Positions 16,667 to 25,208 of a DNA stretch of 33,826 nt are shown here, in pieces. This stretch comes from CAZCQG01 sp964500775 (GTDB lineage Bacteria > Campylobacterota > Campylobacteria > Campylobacterales > CAZCQG01), in contig CAZCQG010000023.1 of NCBI GenBank assembly GCA_964500775.1, positions 1 through 33,826 on the forward strand, in the 5' to 3' direction. The translations under genes and the position numbers were made by a program. The notes below the pieces were generated by a model. That model was not told the DNA's origin. It searched no databases and saw only the letters and a list, made by a program, of their open reading frames with translations. Positions within the stretch are counted from its first letter, which is position 1. Each line of letters opens with the position of its first letter.

Positions 16667-18453
16667 TCTGCCTTATTTAATTCCGTCGGGGCACTAGCCT
16701 CGGCGGTCTTTTGTAGATACCCTTCTCTCACCAAAAGCTCAATAGACTCCTTAAAAATAGGTACCGCGGTTTCAGAGGCAAAATATCCTATATCTTTGTT
16801 CGGTTCAAATACGACCGCACCTATCGTATACCTATGTACGCCATCATTCGCAAAACCGAAAAACGAACTATTGTAGGCATCGACGTATGCACCGTCTCGT
16901 GCAATATGTGCAGTTCCCGTTTTTCCTCCCACCTCGATTCCTATGATGTCCGTTTTCCTCCCCGTCCCTTTTTTGACGTTTTTGATGAGGAGTTGCTTCA
17001 TTGATTCTGCCGTGGATTCATTGAGTACTTTCGTGCGCTCGTGATTTTTTATGCCGTAACGTTCTCCAAAAGGGCTTTGGAGATAGTCAAGCACTCTAGG
17101 AGATTGGGAATAGCCGTCGTTATTAAAAACATTAAACGCGTTTAGAATCTGAATAAAAGTCGCCCGCAATCCGTATCCATAAGAGACTGTCGCTTTATAC
17201 GTCTCGTCATTGAGCAGTGAAACTTTCGGCAGAAGTCCCACGTTTTCGTATGGCAAGTCTATTTTTGTGAGCCTTGAGAATCCAAACCGCTCCAACCCCT
17301 CATAGTACTCCTCCCCCTGCAACCTTTGAGAGATGATAGCCATACCGATGTTACTCGAATGGATGATGATGTCCTCCATATTTCCTTGCGTTAGCTTATG
17401 GGTATCGGTGATCATCCGTTTTCCGAGCTTGTATTTCCCGTTGTGCAAATCGATGACCTCATACGGGTTTATCAATTTCTTCTCCAACAATAAAGAATAC
17501 ACTACGGGCTTGAGCACCGAGCCGGGTTCAAAAGAGGTCTCTATAGCACCTAGATTGAGACTCGGATAATCGCTCTGCCTTATCTCATTGGGGTCAAATC
17601 TGTTTGATGTCGCCAAAGAGAGTATTTTTCCCGTATCGCTCTCCATAATAGCGGCGATTATCTCTTTGGCATTGAGATCTTCTTTATATTTATCGAGGAT
17701 TCTTTCGAGTTTTTTTTGGAGCTTGAGAGGGATATTGAGATAAATATCAAAGCCGTCCAATCGCTCTTTGTAAATCGATTTATTGTTCAAGATAATATTA
17801 AAACCTAAATCGCGTAAACCCTTTGCATAGCCGTCTTGCAGTGGCTCAAGCCTAGATTCGTAATATTTTTCTACCCCTTTTACGCCGATAACCGTAGTCA
17901 AATCCCCTTTATTGTGCTTCTTTATATACCCTAGCAACGGCTCTAACGTATCTTTATAGGTATATTCCCTTTTTTCTCCGCTCTCTAAGACGCTTAGTCC
18001 ATATCGAAAAGTACGCCCCTCTTTGTCGGTGTAGTCTTGAAATACACCTAGCACGTTGAGCTTGTACGCAAGTTTTTTAAGGTATACCGCCGTCTTTGCA
18101 TCGATATTGTACGACAACACGACATTCCCGCTTTCTTTGAGCGTTTCGTAAATCTCCTTCTTGGGGATCTTGCTATAGATTGAAAAGAGGCTGACGAAAA
18201 GTTCTTTTTTCTCGGGGTTGATATTATATGTATTGACTATCGCTTTGTAGAGTTTTTTTGAAGAGGCGAGATTAAAGTTGTCATTGCTATATATTTCACC
18301 GCGAGAGGCGCTCTCGCTTTTTGAGGTTACGAGCTTTGGGAGGTCTCGCTTGCTAAATAGTCCCAAATATGCGGAGTTTAATAAAAATACAAAAAAACCT
18401 AGAAGGATGATTCCAAAAAGTAATACTACTTTTCCGGAATTTTGGGGATTCAT
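16663..18453 (-). CDS. ftsI: Peptidoglycan transpeptidase FtsI (penicillin-binding protein)
   Basis: Septal class B penicillin-binding protein that cross-links peptidoglycan at division. One N-terminal membrane anchor (about residues 9-28) is followed by a pedestal domain and a transpeptidase domain. The three active-site motifs are present: S312-V-L-K315 in EPGSVLKP, S366-S-N368, and K511-T-G. Its 596 residues are normal for FtsI. It sits downstream of fliE-flgC-flgB, an arrangement also found in Helicobacter, where ftsW is close by as it is here (20724). FtsI and FtsW work as a transpeptidase/glycosyltransferase pair. The ribosome site before ATG 18453 is weak, which may mean coupling to fliE. 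Confidence 0.93.
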   Translation of the reverse strand: MNPQNSGKVVLLFGIILLGFFVFLLNSAYLGLFSKRDLPKLVTSKSESASRGEIYSNDNFNLASSKKLYKAIVNTYNINPEKKELFVSLFSIYSKIPKKEIYETLKESGNVVLSYNIDAKTAVYLKKLAYKLNVLGVFQDYTDKEGRTFRYGLSVLESGEKREYTYKDTLEPLLGYIKKHNKGDLTTVIGVKGVEKYYESRLEPLQDGYAKGLRDLGFNIILNNKSIYKERLDGFDIYLNIPLKLQKKLERILDKYKEDLNAKEIIAAIMESDTGKILSLATSNRFDPNEIRQSDYPSLNLGAIETSFEPGSVLKPVVYSLLLEKKLINPYEVIDLHNGKYKLGKRMITDTHKLTQGNMEDIIIHSSNIGMAIISQRLQGEEYYEGLERFGFSRLTKIDLPYENVGLLPKVSLLNDETYKATVSYGYGLRATFIQILNAFNVFNNDGYSQSPRVLDYLQSPFGERYGIKNHERTKVLNESTAESMKQLLIKNVKKGTGRKTDIIGIEVGGKTGTAHIARDGAYVDAYNSSFFGFANDGVHRYTIGAVVFEPNKDIGYFASETAVPIFKESIELLVREGYLQKTAEASAPTELNKAD

Positions 18454-18471
18454 AGTGAGGGACGCAGGTTT

Positions 18472-18780
18472 TTATACCTGCGTTCTTAATATCTCTTTAT
18501 ATGCCGCGATTGCTTTGTTTTTTACTTCAAGCATCACTTTCATACTGTTTTCTGCCTTGCCTAACGCGATTGCTGCTTGGTGGAGGTCTTTTATTTGACC
18601 GCTAGCCACGTCTGCGATTGCTTGATCGCCCTCTTTTTGGAGGGTGTTCACTTCATCGATCGCTTTTTTGAGGTAATTCCCGAATCCTTCGCCGCTAGTC
18701 TCTTTGACTTGGGAAGTTCCGGTAGTTGAACCTATGTTGTTTAGGCTATTAAGAGCATTAAATTTATTTACTTCTGCCAT
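18472..18780 (-). CDS. fliE: Flagellar hook-basal body protein FliE
   Basis: 102-residue FliE, the adapter between the MS-ring/export gate and the proximal rod. The family pattern is clear in the second half: GFGNYLKKAIDEVN, then a heptad helix, ASGQIKDLHQAAIALGKAE and the C-terminal MKVMLEVKNKAIAAYKEIL. It follows flgC by 15 bp and precedes ftsI by 18 bp. Exported by the flagellar type III system, so no signal peptide is expected and none is seen. Confidence 0.95.
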   Translation of the reverse strand: MAEVNKFNALNSLNNIGSTTGTSQVKETSGEGFGNYLKKAIDEVNTLQKEGDQAIADVASGQIKDLHQAAIALGKAENSMKVMLEVKNKAIAAYKEILRTQV

Positions 18781-18795
18781 TGTCTACCCTTTTAT

Positions 18796-19290
18796 TTATA
18801 CCTGAAACATCGTAATGGCGGTGTTCGCCATATCTTTTGCGCTTTGAAACGCCGATACGTTCGCTTGATACGCACGGGTCGCTTCTATCAAATCGGCCAT
18901 TTCCACGACGGGATTAACGTTTGGATAAGCCACATACCCTTCGGAATTTGCATCCGGATGTGTCGGATCATATTTCATATTGGGCTGACTATCATCCCGC
19001 ACGACCTTGTCCACATACACACTCATAATAGGCGGTTTTGGCTCATTGCCCCACCCTTCTTCATTGAGAGGGTCTTCATATTTTAGCAGATTATTGTTTT
19101 CCCCGAGCTTTTGGTTTAAAACTTCGTTAAAATCAAAAGCCTTGAAAACAACTTCTCTTCTCCTATAAGGTCCGCCCTCATCGGTTCTTGTGGTATTTGC
19201 GTTGGCAATGTTGCTAGAGATGAGATTTACTCTGAATCTCTGCGCTGAAAGCCCGTATCCGCTAATATCAAAAGTCGATAAAAAAGCCAT
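18796..19290 (-). CDS. flgC: Flagellar proximal rod protein FlgC
   Basis: 164-residue rod protein. The N-terminal flagellar rod/hook motif is at about residues 4-40, with LISSNIANANTTRT, and the C-terminal motif is VEMADLIEATRAYQANVSAF. The central part holds the FlgC-typical proline-rich stretch VAYPNVNPVVEM. Length is normal. ATG 19290 lies 11 bp after the flgB stop. It builds the proximal rod with FlgB, FlgF and FliE. Confidence 0.96.
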   Translation of the reverse strand: MAFLSTFDISGYGLSAQRFRVNLISSNIANANTTRTDEGGPYRRREVVFKAFDFNEVLNQKLGENNNLLKYEDPLNEEGWGNEPKPPIMSVYVDKVVRDDSQPNMKYDPTHPDANSEGYVAYPNVNPVVEMADLIEATRAYQANVSAFQSAKDMANTAITMFQV

Positions 19291-19301
19291 TTTAGTCTAC
19301 C

Positions 19302-19739
19302 TTATAGATTCTTGTGGGCATCAATAGCATTCTTGAAAATCGCTCCATGCTGTCTCAAGCTACTGATGAGTGCGGTATACATGATACCGTTTTTGGCCAA
19401 TTCGGAAGTTTCGACATCCAAATCTACGCTGTTCCCGTCATTCCTTGCCATGTGACCGTCTCGAAAGAAAATCGTACCGCCCTCTATTCCGCTACCTGCA
19501 GGATCTAGGTGCATACCGCTCGTCTTTGCGAGTTTCAATTCCAAATCACGACCGCCATTAAATATCTCTTTTGCCTGTTTTGTCATCACATCTTCAAAAT
19601 TAATATCTTTGGGTCGATAAAAAGGGGTATCTACGTTCGCTATGTTACTAGAGATAAGATCTTGTCTAAGCGACCTGTAATCGAGGGCGCTATAGGCGAG
19701 TTCTCTGGCTTTAGAATAGCTAAACATACTTTCGGTCAC
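19302..19739 (-). CDS. flgB: Flagellar proximal rod protein FlgB
   Basis: 145-residue rod protein and first gene of the flgB-flgC-fliE unit. The rod motif LISSNIANVDTPFYRPKD lies at about residues 29-46, FEDVM follows, and the C-terminal helix carries the usual pattern. The start used is GTG 19739, with AGGAG (19749-19745) five bases upstream; an ATG at 19727 is an alternative. A sigma-54 promoter 23-40 bp upstream (see separate entry) fits the class-2 flagellar gene status that rod genes have in Campylobacter and Helicobacter. Confidence 0.95.
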   Translation of the reverse strand: MTESMFSYSKARELAYSALDYRSLRQDLISSNIANVDTPFYRPKDINFEDVMTKQAKEIFNGGRDLELKLAKTSGMHLDPAGSGIEGGTIFFRDGHMARNDGNSVDLDVETSELAKNGIMYTALISSLRQHGAIFKNAIDAHKNL

Positions 19740-19751
19740 AACAACTCCTTT

Positions 19752-19786
19752 GGCTCTTTTGAAGCAAACTATATTCCAAAAGAGCC
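19752..19786. repeat. Perfect 10-bp inverted repeat enclosing the sigma-54 promoter
   Basis: GGCTCTTTTG (19752-19761) and CAAAAGAGCC (19777-19786) are exact inverted copies separated by 15 bp. The right arm includes the first G of the -24 pair, and the spacer contains the -12 GC. The neighbouring genes diverge, so this is not a shared terminator; a protein-binding site or cruciform is more likely. Confidence 0.75.
19762..19779 (-). promoter_or_regulatory. Sigma-54 promoter of flgB-flgC-fliE
   Basis: Minus strand TTGGAATATAGTTTGCTT matches the -24/-12 consensus: GG at 19777-19776 and GC at 19765-19764 with exactly 10 bases between, and TTGCTT at the -12 end. Transcription would begin about 12 bp further on, near 19752, just ahead of the flgB ribosome site. 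RpoN control of flagellar rod genes is established in Campylobacter and Helicobacter, where the FlgR activator works with it. Confidence 0.8.
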
Positions 19787-19866
19787 TCTACAGTTTGCAT
19801 TTTTACTATAGTTAAATCTCTAGCTTGTAACTTTCTCTTCCTTTTTTACTCCCTCTTGCCAAAATC

Positions 19867-19885
19867 AATTATAATCGATATAATT
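19867..19885 (+). promoter_or_regulatory. Toxin-antitoxin promoter with overlapping inverted repeat
   Basis: A -10 box TATAAT (19870-19875) lies in an inverted repeat AATTAT-(7)-ATAATT (19867-19872 / 19880-19885) 29 bp before the antitoxin ATG. Antitoxins of the Phd type commonly repress their own promoter through such palindromes, so this is a candidate operator. All of this region is very A/T rich, which lowers certainty. Confidence 0.45.
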
Positions 19886-19913
19886 CCTCTAAATATAGGA
19901 ATAAGGAAAAAAT

Positions 19914-20240
19914 ATGTTGATGGTAGGTATCAAAGAACTTAAAGACAACCCTTCGTCATTGACAAAAGCTTTGGAGCAAAACGAATCATCTTTAGTCACA
20001 AAACACGGAAAACCGATAGGAATCGCTCTGTCGTGGAATGATGACATTTTGATACACGGATATAAACAAACTATTTCTATTGAAGCATTTAAAAGTGGGA
20101 TGATAACCCTAGCGCAACTTGCACAAAATCTTGAGATTACTAAGGAGCGGGCATTTGAGCTAATCGGCAAGCTCGGAATCGAATACATCGATTACGAGAA
20201 AGAATCTTTAGAAAACGAATTGGATAGGATACTTCAATAG
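19914..20240 (+). CDS. Antitoxin, Phd-like N-terminus with UPF0175-like C-terminus
   Basis: 108 residues. The first 40 resemble the Phd/YefM antitoxin start (VGIKELKDNPSSLTKAL, then SLVTKHGKPIGIAL), which forms a DNA-binding dimer. Residues about 55-108 resemble the UPF0175 family: sequence AFKSGMITLAQLAQNLEITKE, then a short helix and an acidic tail LENELDRIL. UPF0175 proteins are often found beside DUF3368 PIN-like toxins, as here. ATG 19914 follows AAGGA. The gene and its partner lie between flgB and ftsW, which are close neighbours in Helicobacter, so the pair looks like an insertion into a conserved locus. Pairing is firm; the fused-domain reading is by eye. Confidence 0.8.
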   Translation: MLMVGIKELKDNPSSLTKALEQNESSLVTKHGKPIGIALSWNDDILIHGYKQTISIEAFKSGMITLAQLAQNLEITKERAFELIGKLGIEYIDYEKESLENELDRILQ

Positions 20241-20242
20241 CT

Positions 20243-20707
20243 TTGAAAGCGATAGTCTCTGATAGTACGACCCTTATAATCTTACAAAAACTTGATGCCT
20301 TTTATCTCCTCTCAAATATTTTCAAAGAGGTGTTGATAAGTGATGAAGTAAAAAATGAAGCTTTTGGAGGATATGCGATTCCCGTATTTATTAAAGTAAA
20401 AAACTCCATAGATACCGATACTATCTCCCTTCTTTCGGTGATGTTGGACGCAGGAGAAAGTAGCACTATCGCATTGGCTTTAGAGAAGAATCTTGAATTG
20501 ATTATTGATGAAAAAAAAGGGAGAAAAATAGCCGAAATGTTCGGTGTAAAAGTTATGGGTTTTCTGGGCGTACTTGCACTCAACGTAAAAAATGGAAAAA
20601 TCTCAACGGATAGGGCGATAGCGATAGCGAATGAGGCTCAAAAAATCGGTCTGTATATCTCTGCAAAATTGTTGCAAGTGTTTGAAGAAAAATTAAAAAA
20701 TATGTAA
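20243..20707 (+). CDS. PIN-like toxin, DUF3368 family
   Basis: 154 residues resembling DUF3368, a PIN-type nuclease fold usually partnered with UPF0175 antitoxins. Motifs in order: N-terminal IVSDSTTLIILQKLD with the first acidic residue, VLISDEVKNEAF, the central DAGESSTIALAL with its conserved Glu, LIIDEKKGRKIAEMFGV with two acidic residues, and GFLGVLALNVKNGKI. These supply the acidic residues expected of a metal-dependent RNase. It begins with TTG 20243, two bases after the antitoxin stop, with a distant AGGA, so translation is probably coupled to the antitoxin. Whether it is active cannot be judged from sequence. Confidence 0.8.
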   Translation: MKAIVSDSTTLIILQKLDAFYLLSNIFKEVLISDEVKNEAFGGYAIPVFIKVKNSIDTDTISLLSVMLDAGESSTIALALEKNLELIIDEKKGRKIAEMFGVKVMGFLGVLALNVKNGKISTDRAIAIANEAQKIGLYISAKLLQVFEEKLKNM

Positions 20708-20723
20708 AGAAAAGGGTAGCAAA

Positions 20724-21878
20724 ATGGCTGATAGAGTTTTATTTTATCTCGTAAGTGCGACGATCATCATCAGCATAGTTTTTTCCTATTCCCTCACCAC
20801 TTATACCACGCTCCTTTATGACGTGAGCGAATTCAAATTTTTCTACAAACAGATGTTTTTCGGGATAAGTGCCATACTTGTTATGTGGGGAATCTCCTAT
20901 TTTAACCCCGATAACATGATAAAAAAAATCGGATTTTTGATGTTGTTTGTCGGCTTATTTATGATGCTATTGCTTCCGTTTTTACCTGAAAGCGTGGCAT
21001 CTTCGGTCGGCGGGGCAAAGCGCTGGATAAAAATAGCGGGTTTTTCGATAGCACCCGTAGAGTTTTTCAAGATAGGATTCATCCTCTTTCTAGCGTGGAC
21101 ATTTTCGAGAAAATTTGACAGAAAGCTTCCCTTCAAAGAGGAAGCAAAGATCGTCGCACCCCATATCGCCGCGCTTATGATTCTCTTTTTTCTTATCGCG
21201 TTCAAACAAAACGACCTCGGACAAATTATGCTTATCGGGATCACTTTTACGCTGATGCTTGTGAGCACGGGGACGAGTATGTTGCTATTTTTGACGCTCG
21301 GAGGGGGAGCGATACTTATTTTTATCGTAGGTATTTTTAGTAGCGAACACCGAATCTATCGTATCAAACAATGGCTCGCAGTCTTTCACGAAAATATCAT
21401 CTCCGCAGTTTCACCCGCTTTGGCACAAATGCTCAAAGTCGAGGATCTCCCCGAACCCTATCAGATCACCCACTCGATAAATGCGATAAAAAACGGCGGT
21501 CTGTTCGGAGAGTGGCTCGGGAACGGACTAGTGAAGCTTGGATTTCTAAGCGAGGTGCATACAGACATCATTCTAGCGGGTATCGCCGAAGAGCTTGGTC
21601 TCTTTTTTCTTTTTATTTTGACCGCACTTATACTTCTTATCGTCCAAAGGATATTTAAAATCGCCAACAGAAGCGAAAATCAACTCTATTTTCTTTTTTG
21701 CGTAGGTATCGCCGTGATGATAGCGTTTTCTTTTATCATCAATGCCTACGGAATCACGGGACTCACCCCCGTAAAAGGACTCGGCGTACCGTTTGTAAGC
21801 TACGGCGGAAGCTCTTTGCTCGCATTAGCGGTGGGAATCGGGATGGTGCTTTCTATCAGTAAAAAGGCAAATATCTAG
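20724..21878 (+). CDS. ftsW: Septal peptidoglycan glycosyltransferase FtsW
   Basis: 384-residue SEDS-family polytopic membrane protein with about ten hydrophobic helices, partner of FtsI in septal peptidoglycan synthesis. The conserved C-terminal motif is GLTPVKGLGVPFVSYGGSS, and the preceding HTDIILAGIAEELG segment is typical. GGAKRWI near residue 96 is the usual early motif. FtsW is preferred over RodA because of its closeness to ftsI and the flagellar rod genes. ATG 20724 follows AAAGGG. Its stop is one base from the stop of the convergent chemoreceptor gene. Confidence 0.88.
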   Translation: MADRVLFYLVSATIIISIVFSYSLTTYTTLLYDVSEFKFFYKQMFFGISAILVMWGISYFNPDNMIKKIGFLMLFVGLFMMLLLPFLPESVASSVGGAKRWIKIAGFSIAPVEFFKIGFILFLAWTFSRKFDRKLPFKEEAKIVAPHIAALMILFFLIAFKQNDLGQIMLIGITFTLMLVSTGTSMLLFLTLGGGAILIFIVGIFSSEHRIYRIKQWLAVFHENIISAVSPALAQMLKVEDLPEPYQITHSINAIKNGGLFGEWLGNGLVKLGFLSEVHTDIILAGIAEELGLFFLFILTALILLIVQRIFKIANRSENQLYFLFCVGIAVMIAFSFIINAYGITGLTPVKGLGVPFVSYGGSSLLALAVGIGMVLSISKKANI

Positions 21879-21879
21879 A

Positions 21880-23307
21880 CTACGCCGCCCGCTCTTCTCG
21901 TATAGTGACATCGAGTAAATCAAAGAGTTTTTCGCTCTCTTTCTCCATCTCCATCATCTCTTCTAGAATATCTTCGGCTCTGTCGATACACACTTTTTGT
22001 TCGATGCAGCCTAATGCTTTCAAGAGAAGTTTATGGACGTTTTCATGATGCCCTTCGATTTGAGCAAACTCTTTATTTTTGCCAAATCGCTTCACCCCTT
22101 CCCCATAGTACCACTTCCCAAACATACACTCGTGGTGCGAGCCGACATTGAGTAGTTTCTCACCTTGCGTGATAGAGACATAAGACATTGCCTTGAAAAT
22201 GATGTGATCAATCTTCGCCAAAGAGACAAAAATATTATTTTCTAAATCTTTTGAAACGACGCTCAATCGTTGGGATTCGTCATTAAATTCGTTGAAGATT
22301 CCTTTGAATGACTCGATTTGGGAATGGGAGAGCTGAATAAGGTCGTTGATCTTTTCGGAATCTTCTTGGATAACCATCACGTCTTGCTGCATAGTCTGTA
22401 TCGAGATAGAGATCTCCGAAGTCGCTTTTCTCGTCTTTTCGGCTAGCCCCCGCACCTCTTCGGCGACCACGGCAAAACCTCTCCCGTGTTCACCGGCACG
22501 TGCCGCTTCGATCGCCGCGTTTAGGGCGAGGAGGTTTGTCTGATCGGCGATGTCTCCGATGAGCTGCAATACGCGGCTGATGTCTTTTGACCTTTGGGCA
22601 AATTGCGAGATAGATTCGTTACTTGTGAGGATATACTCTTTGAGCATTTCGGTATTGGCGGTGATTCGGTCTATGTCGTCACAACTTTGTACCGATTTAT
22701 CCGAAATATCCCCCACGTCTTTTGCCATCTCCGCCATATACGATACGTTTTGCGCCAAGTCTCTTTGGATGTCGCCTAGCCCTTTGTTGAGATTCTTAGA
22801 GCTCATATCCGAGAGTCTTTTACCGAGTGAGTTGATGATATTCATCTCCTCGTTTTTTTCCATCGCCGCAATCGCGAGTGCGATATTGTCGAGATTGACT
22901 TTAAAAGAGCCTGCAAATCCTTCGGAAATAATCTTTCTATAAAATTTCTTCGTCGTGGCGTATTGAACACTTGTCCGCACCTCTCGCATAAAGCCTTCGA
23001 GTTGATCAAGAAAGTTATTGAGATTGTCGCACACCTCTTTGAGCTCACCGCCGTCGTTGATATGGGTCACTCTGTTCTCAAAAAACCCTCGCTCGGAATC
23101 TGCCATAATAGAGGAGAGCTTTTTCATCAATCCTTGGACTTTGCGGATATTCACGAACATATAGAGCGCGAGCGCAAAATTGGCAATACTAAGAATCCTG
23201 ATATAGTCAAACCCGTAGTGGTATATTTCAACCGCTAAAGCGATCGTAAAAACTACGATAGAAGCGATGTTAGCGTGTTGTATTTTACTGATAGAAGATA
23301 CTTTCAT
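21880..23307 (-). CDS. Methyl-accepting chemotaxis protein with C-terminal CZB domain
   Basis: 475 residues. Two hydrophobic segments near the N-terminus (about residues 13-30 and 37-53) are separated by only a few residues, so there is no periplasmic sensor domain. A HAMP-like linker follows, then the signalling coiled coil with the conserved hairpin (IADQTNLLALNAAIEAARAG, then GRGFAVVAEEVRGLAEKT). The C-terminus is a CZB zinc-binding domain: DHIIFK, HHECMFGKWYY and HHENVHKLL supply the His and Cys ligands. CZB domains are known to bind zinc and in some receptors to sense hypochlorous acid. I infer a cytoplasmic input. The gene is followed on the same strand after 15 bp by its upstream neighbour, a MATE exporter. 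Confidence 0.92.
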   Translation of the reverse strand: MKVSSISKIQHANIASIVVFTIALAVEIYHYGFDYIRILSIANFALALYMFVNIRKVQGLMKKLSSIMADSERGFFENRVTHINDGGELKEVCDNLNNFLDQLEGFMREVRTSVQYATTKKFYRKIISEGFAGSFKVNLDNIALAIAAMEKNEEMNIINSLGKRLSDMSSKNLNKGLGDIQRDLAQNVSYMAEMAKDVGDISDKSVQSCDDIDRITANTEMLKEYILTSNESISQFAQRSKDISRVLQLIGDIADQTNLLALNAAIEAARAGEHGRGFAVVAEEVRGLAEKTRKATSEISISIQTMQQDVMVIQEDSEKINDLIQLSHSQIESFKGIFNEFNDESQRLSVVSKDLENNIFVSLAKIDHIIFKAMSYVSITQGEKLLNVGSHHECMFGKWYYGEGVKRFGKNKEFAQIEGHHENVHKLLLKALGCIEQKVCIDRAEDILEEMMEMEKESEKLFDLLDVTIREERAA

Positions 23308-23322
23308 TACATAATCCTTACG

Positions 23323-24651
23323 TTATACCTTGATACCTCTCCAAAAACCTTTGTCGAAAATCCATTTTAGAACAAATGCCCTTATAAAAGTTTCCAATAC
23401 TATTACCCAATAAATAGAATTGATTGAGAAATTATTTACCGAAAAAAGATAGGCGGGCAAAACCCGAATACCCCAAATGCTTATCGTATTGACCGCAAAA
23501 GTAATCCTCGTAGCTCCCGCCCCGCGCAATCCGCCGTCATAGACAAACACCATCGCCAAAGGAATCTGTGAGATTCCTATTATCTGAAGATAGCGTGCGA
23601 TTTCGACGATTGCCTCGGAATCTGCGGTAAATATAGCCCCTAAAGAGTGGCTAAAAACGATCATCCCCACACCGATAATTCCCATAAATATCGAGGCGAG
23701 CAGTGATGCGGTTTTGACGTATTTATACCCCTCTTCTTCCTCGTTCGCACCGATACTCTGTCCCATAAGCGCCATCGCCGCGACCATAAATCCTACTCCG
23801 GGCATATACGCAATCCCCTCCGCGCGCAGTCCCGTCTGATACCCCGCGAGCGCTTCGGTAGAATACGCGGCGATAAATTTGGTGATAAGCATCAAGGAGA
23901 TAAAGGTAAAAAAGCGCTCCACTCCGGTAGGAATCCCAACTTTTAATCCCCGTTTAACGTAAGAGAAATCGATATGAACTGTGCGTTTGTCATAGATTCC
24001 TTTTTTATGGAAAATATAGAAAAATATCGCCGTCTCGACTATACCGACAAAAAATGTCGACCACGCAGCTCCCGCGACTTGGAGTTCGGGCATCCCGAAG
24101 TGTCCGTAGATAAATATATAGTTGAGAATCACATTTACGACCGAGCCCACGCTTTTTATATAAAACGGTATTTTGGTCTCGCCGTAGCCATTGAGGGTGC
24201 TGGTCATAATATTTTTTATAAAAATCACGGGCAAGGTAAGGAGGATAACAATAAGATAGGTACTTCCCGCAGCCTTTGTCTCTCCGACTACTCCCATAAA
24301 ATCAAAATAGCTCTCACTCACAAAAATCCCGAAAAGCATCAACGGAATCGACACCGAAAGGCTAGTGATCGTCATATTAAAACTCGCGCTATTGGCTTGC
24401 TCAAACTGCTTTGCACCCACAAAACGGGAGACTAAGATATTCGTCCCCGTATAAAAGACGATGACGAACGACCAAAGAATCATCATAAAGCTCATCGACA
24501 CGCCGATGGAGGCTAACGCATACGCACCGAGGTATCCGACCATTATGAGATCGATGACGATATTTACGATGTCAAGCAGGCTGTTTAATGCCGCGGGAAT
24601 GGAAATATGCAGGGTCTTTTTGACCCGCTCTTTAGTGAGATACGCTACCAT
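23323..24651 (-). CDS. MATE-family multidrug/cation antiporter
   Basis: 442-residue inner-membrane exporter with twelve hydrophobic helices in two halves. MATE features seen include the start IPAALNSLLDIVNIVIDLIM, the GLRAEGIAYMPGVGFMVAA segment at the beginning of the second half and GLRGAGATR in the later loop. Driven by Na+ or H+; substrate cannot be predicted. ATG 24651 overlaps the methyltransferase stop by 7 bp and has no strong ribosome site, so coupling is likely. Confidence 0.9.
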   Translation of the reverse strand: MVAYLTKERVKKTLHISIPAALNSLLDIVNIVIDLIMVGYLGAYALASIGVSMSFMMILWSFVIVFYTGTNILVSRFVGAKQFEQANSASFNMTITSLSVSIPLMLFGIFVSESYFDFMGVVGETKAAGSTYLIVILLTLPVIFIKNIMTSTLNGYGETKIPFYIKSVGSVVNVILNYIFIYGHFGMPELQVAGAAWSTFFVGIVETAIFFYIFHKKGIYDKRTVHIDFSYVKRGLKVGIPTGVERFFTFISLMLITKFIAAYSTEALAGYQTGLRAEGIAYMPGVGFMVAAMALMGQSIGANEEEEGYKYVKTASLLASIFMGIIGVGMIVFSHSLGAIFTADSEAIVEIARYLQIIGISQIPLAMVFVYDGGLRGAGATRITFAVNTISIWGIRVLPAYLFSVNNFSINSIYWVIVLETFIRAFVLKWIFDKGFWRGIKV

Positions 24652-25208
24652 TTTCTAGCGATCAGAGAAGCGAGTAGAGCAGGCTCCTTGTTGTATTTTA
24701 GGATCTTTTTTTCGGTGTAGCTTAGAATCTGCATCCCGATAAATGCGTGCAAAAGTTCGTTGCTTCTTAAGAGATGGTCTCTATTTGAAGGTCTCGTTGG
24801 GGGAGTATCTTCATCCTCTACGAACGTCTCGAAAAATAAGATTCCGCCGCTACGAAGCGATTCTTTAAAATAGGGGAAAAGGCGGCGCTCAAGGTAATGG
24901 ATATTGACGATGCAATCAAACGTCTCCTTTTCCAAACAATACGAATCCAAATCGACGCATCTCGCATCTACCCCTTGGAGATTTTTCACGCTCTCTATCG
25001 CTACATCCGAAATATCCACGCAAGTCACTCTATACCCTCGCTCTAAAAGAAATCTTGTGTTTCTCCCCGTACCGCAAGCGACGTCTAACGCTTTGCCTCC
25101 GCGTAAAAGTTCGGTAGATTCTAAAAGAATCGGAGCGGGTATATCGGGATAAGGATCGGAGCTATGGCGCTCGTTCCATTTGATTTTATCGGGATGGTTT
25201 TCTAGCAA
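24645..25208 (-). CDS. Class I SAM-dependent methyltransferase
   Basis: 187 residues from the start chosen. Motif I ALDVACGTGRN is at about residues 40-50 and the acidic residue closing strand 2 is D65 in CVDIS. Early WNERHSSDPYPD resembles the N-terminus of TehB-like and related methyltransferases. Substrate unknown. The start is uncertain: TTG 25208 lies in the last codons of the amidase gene and gives MLENHPDKIKWNER, while a longer TTG start at 25271 would overlap that gene by 70 bp. Neither has a strong ribosome site. Gene order (amidase, methyltransferase, MATE) suggests one transcript. Confidence 0.85.
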   Translation of the reverse strand: MLENHPDKIKWNERHSSDPYPDIPAPILLESTELLRGGKALDVACGTGRNTRFLLERGYRVTCVDISDVAIESVKNLQGVDARCVDLDSYCLEKETFDCIVNIHYLERRLFPYFKESLRSGGILFFETFVEDEDTPPTRPSNRDHLLRSNELLHAFIGMQILSYTEKKILKYNKEPALLASLIARKW

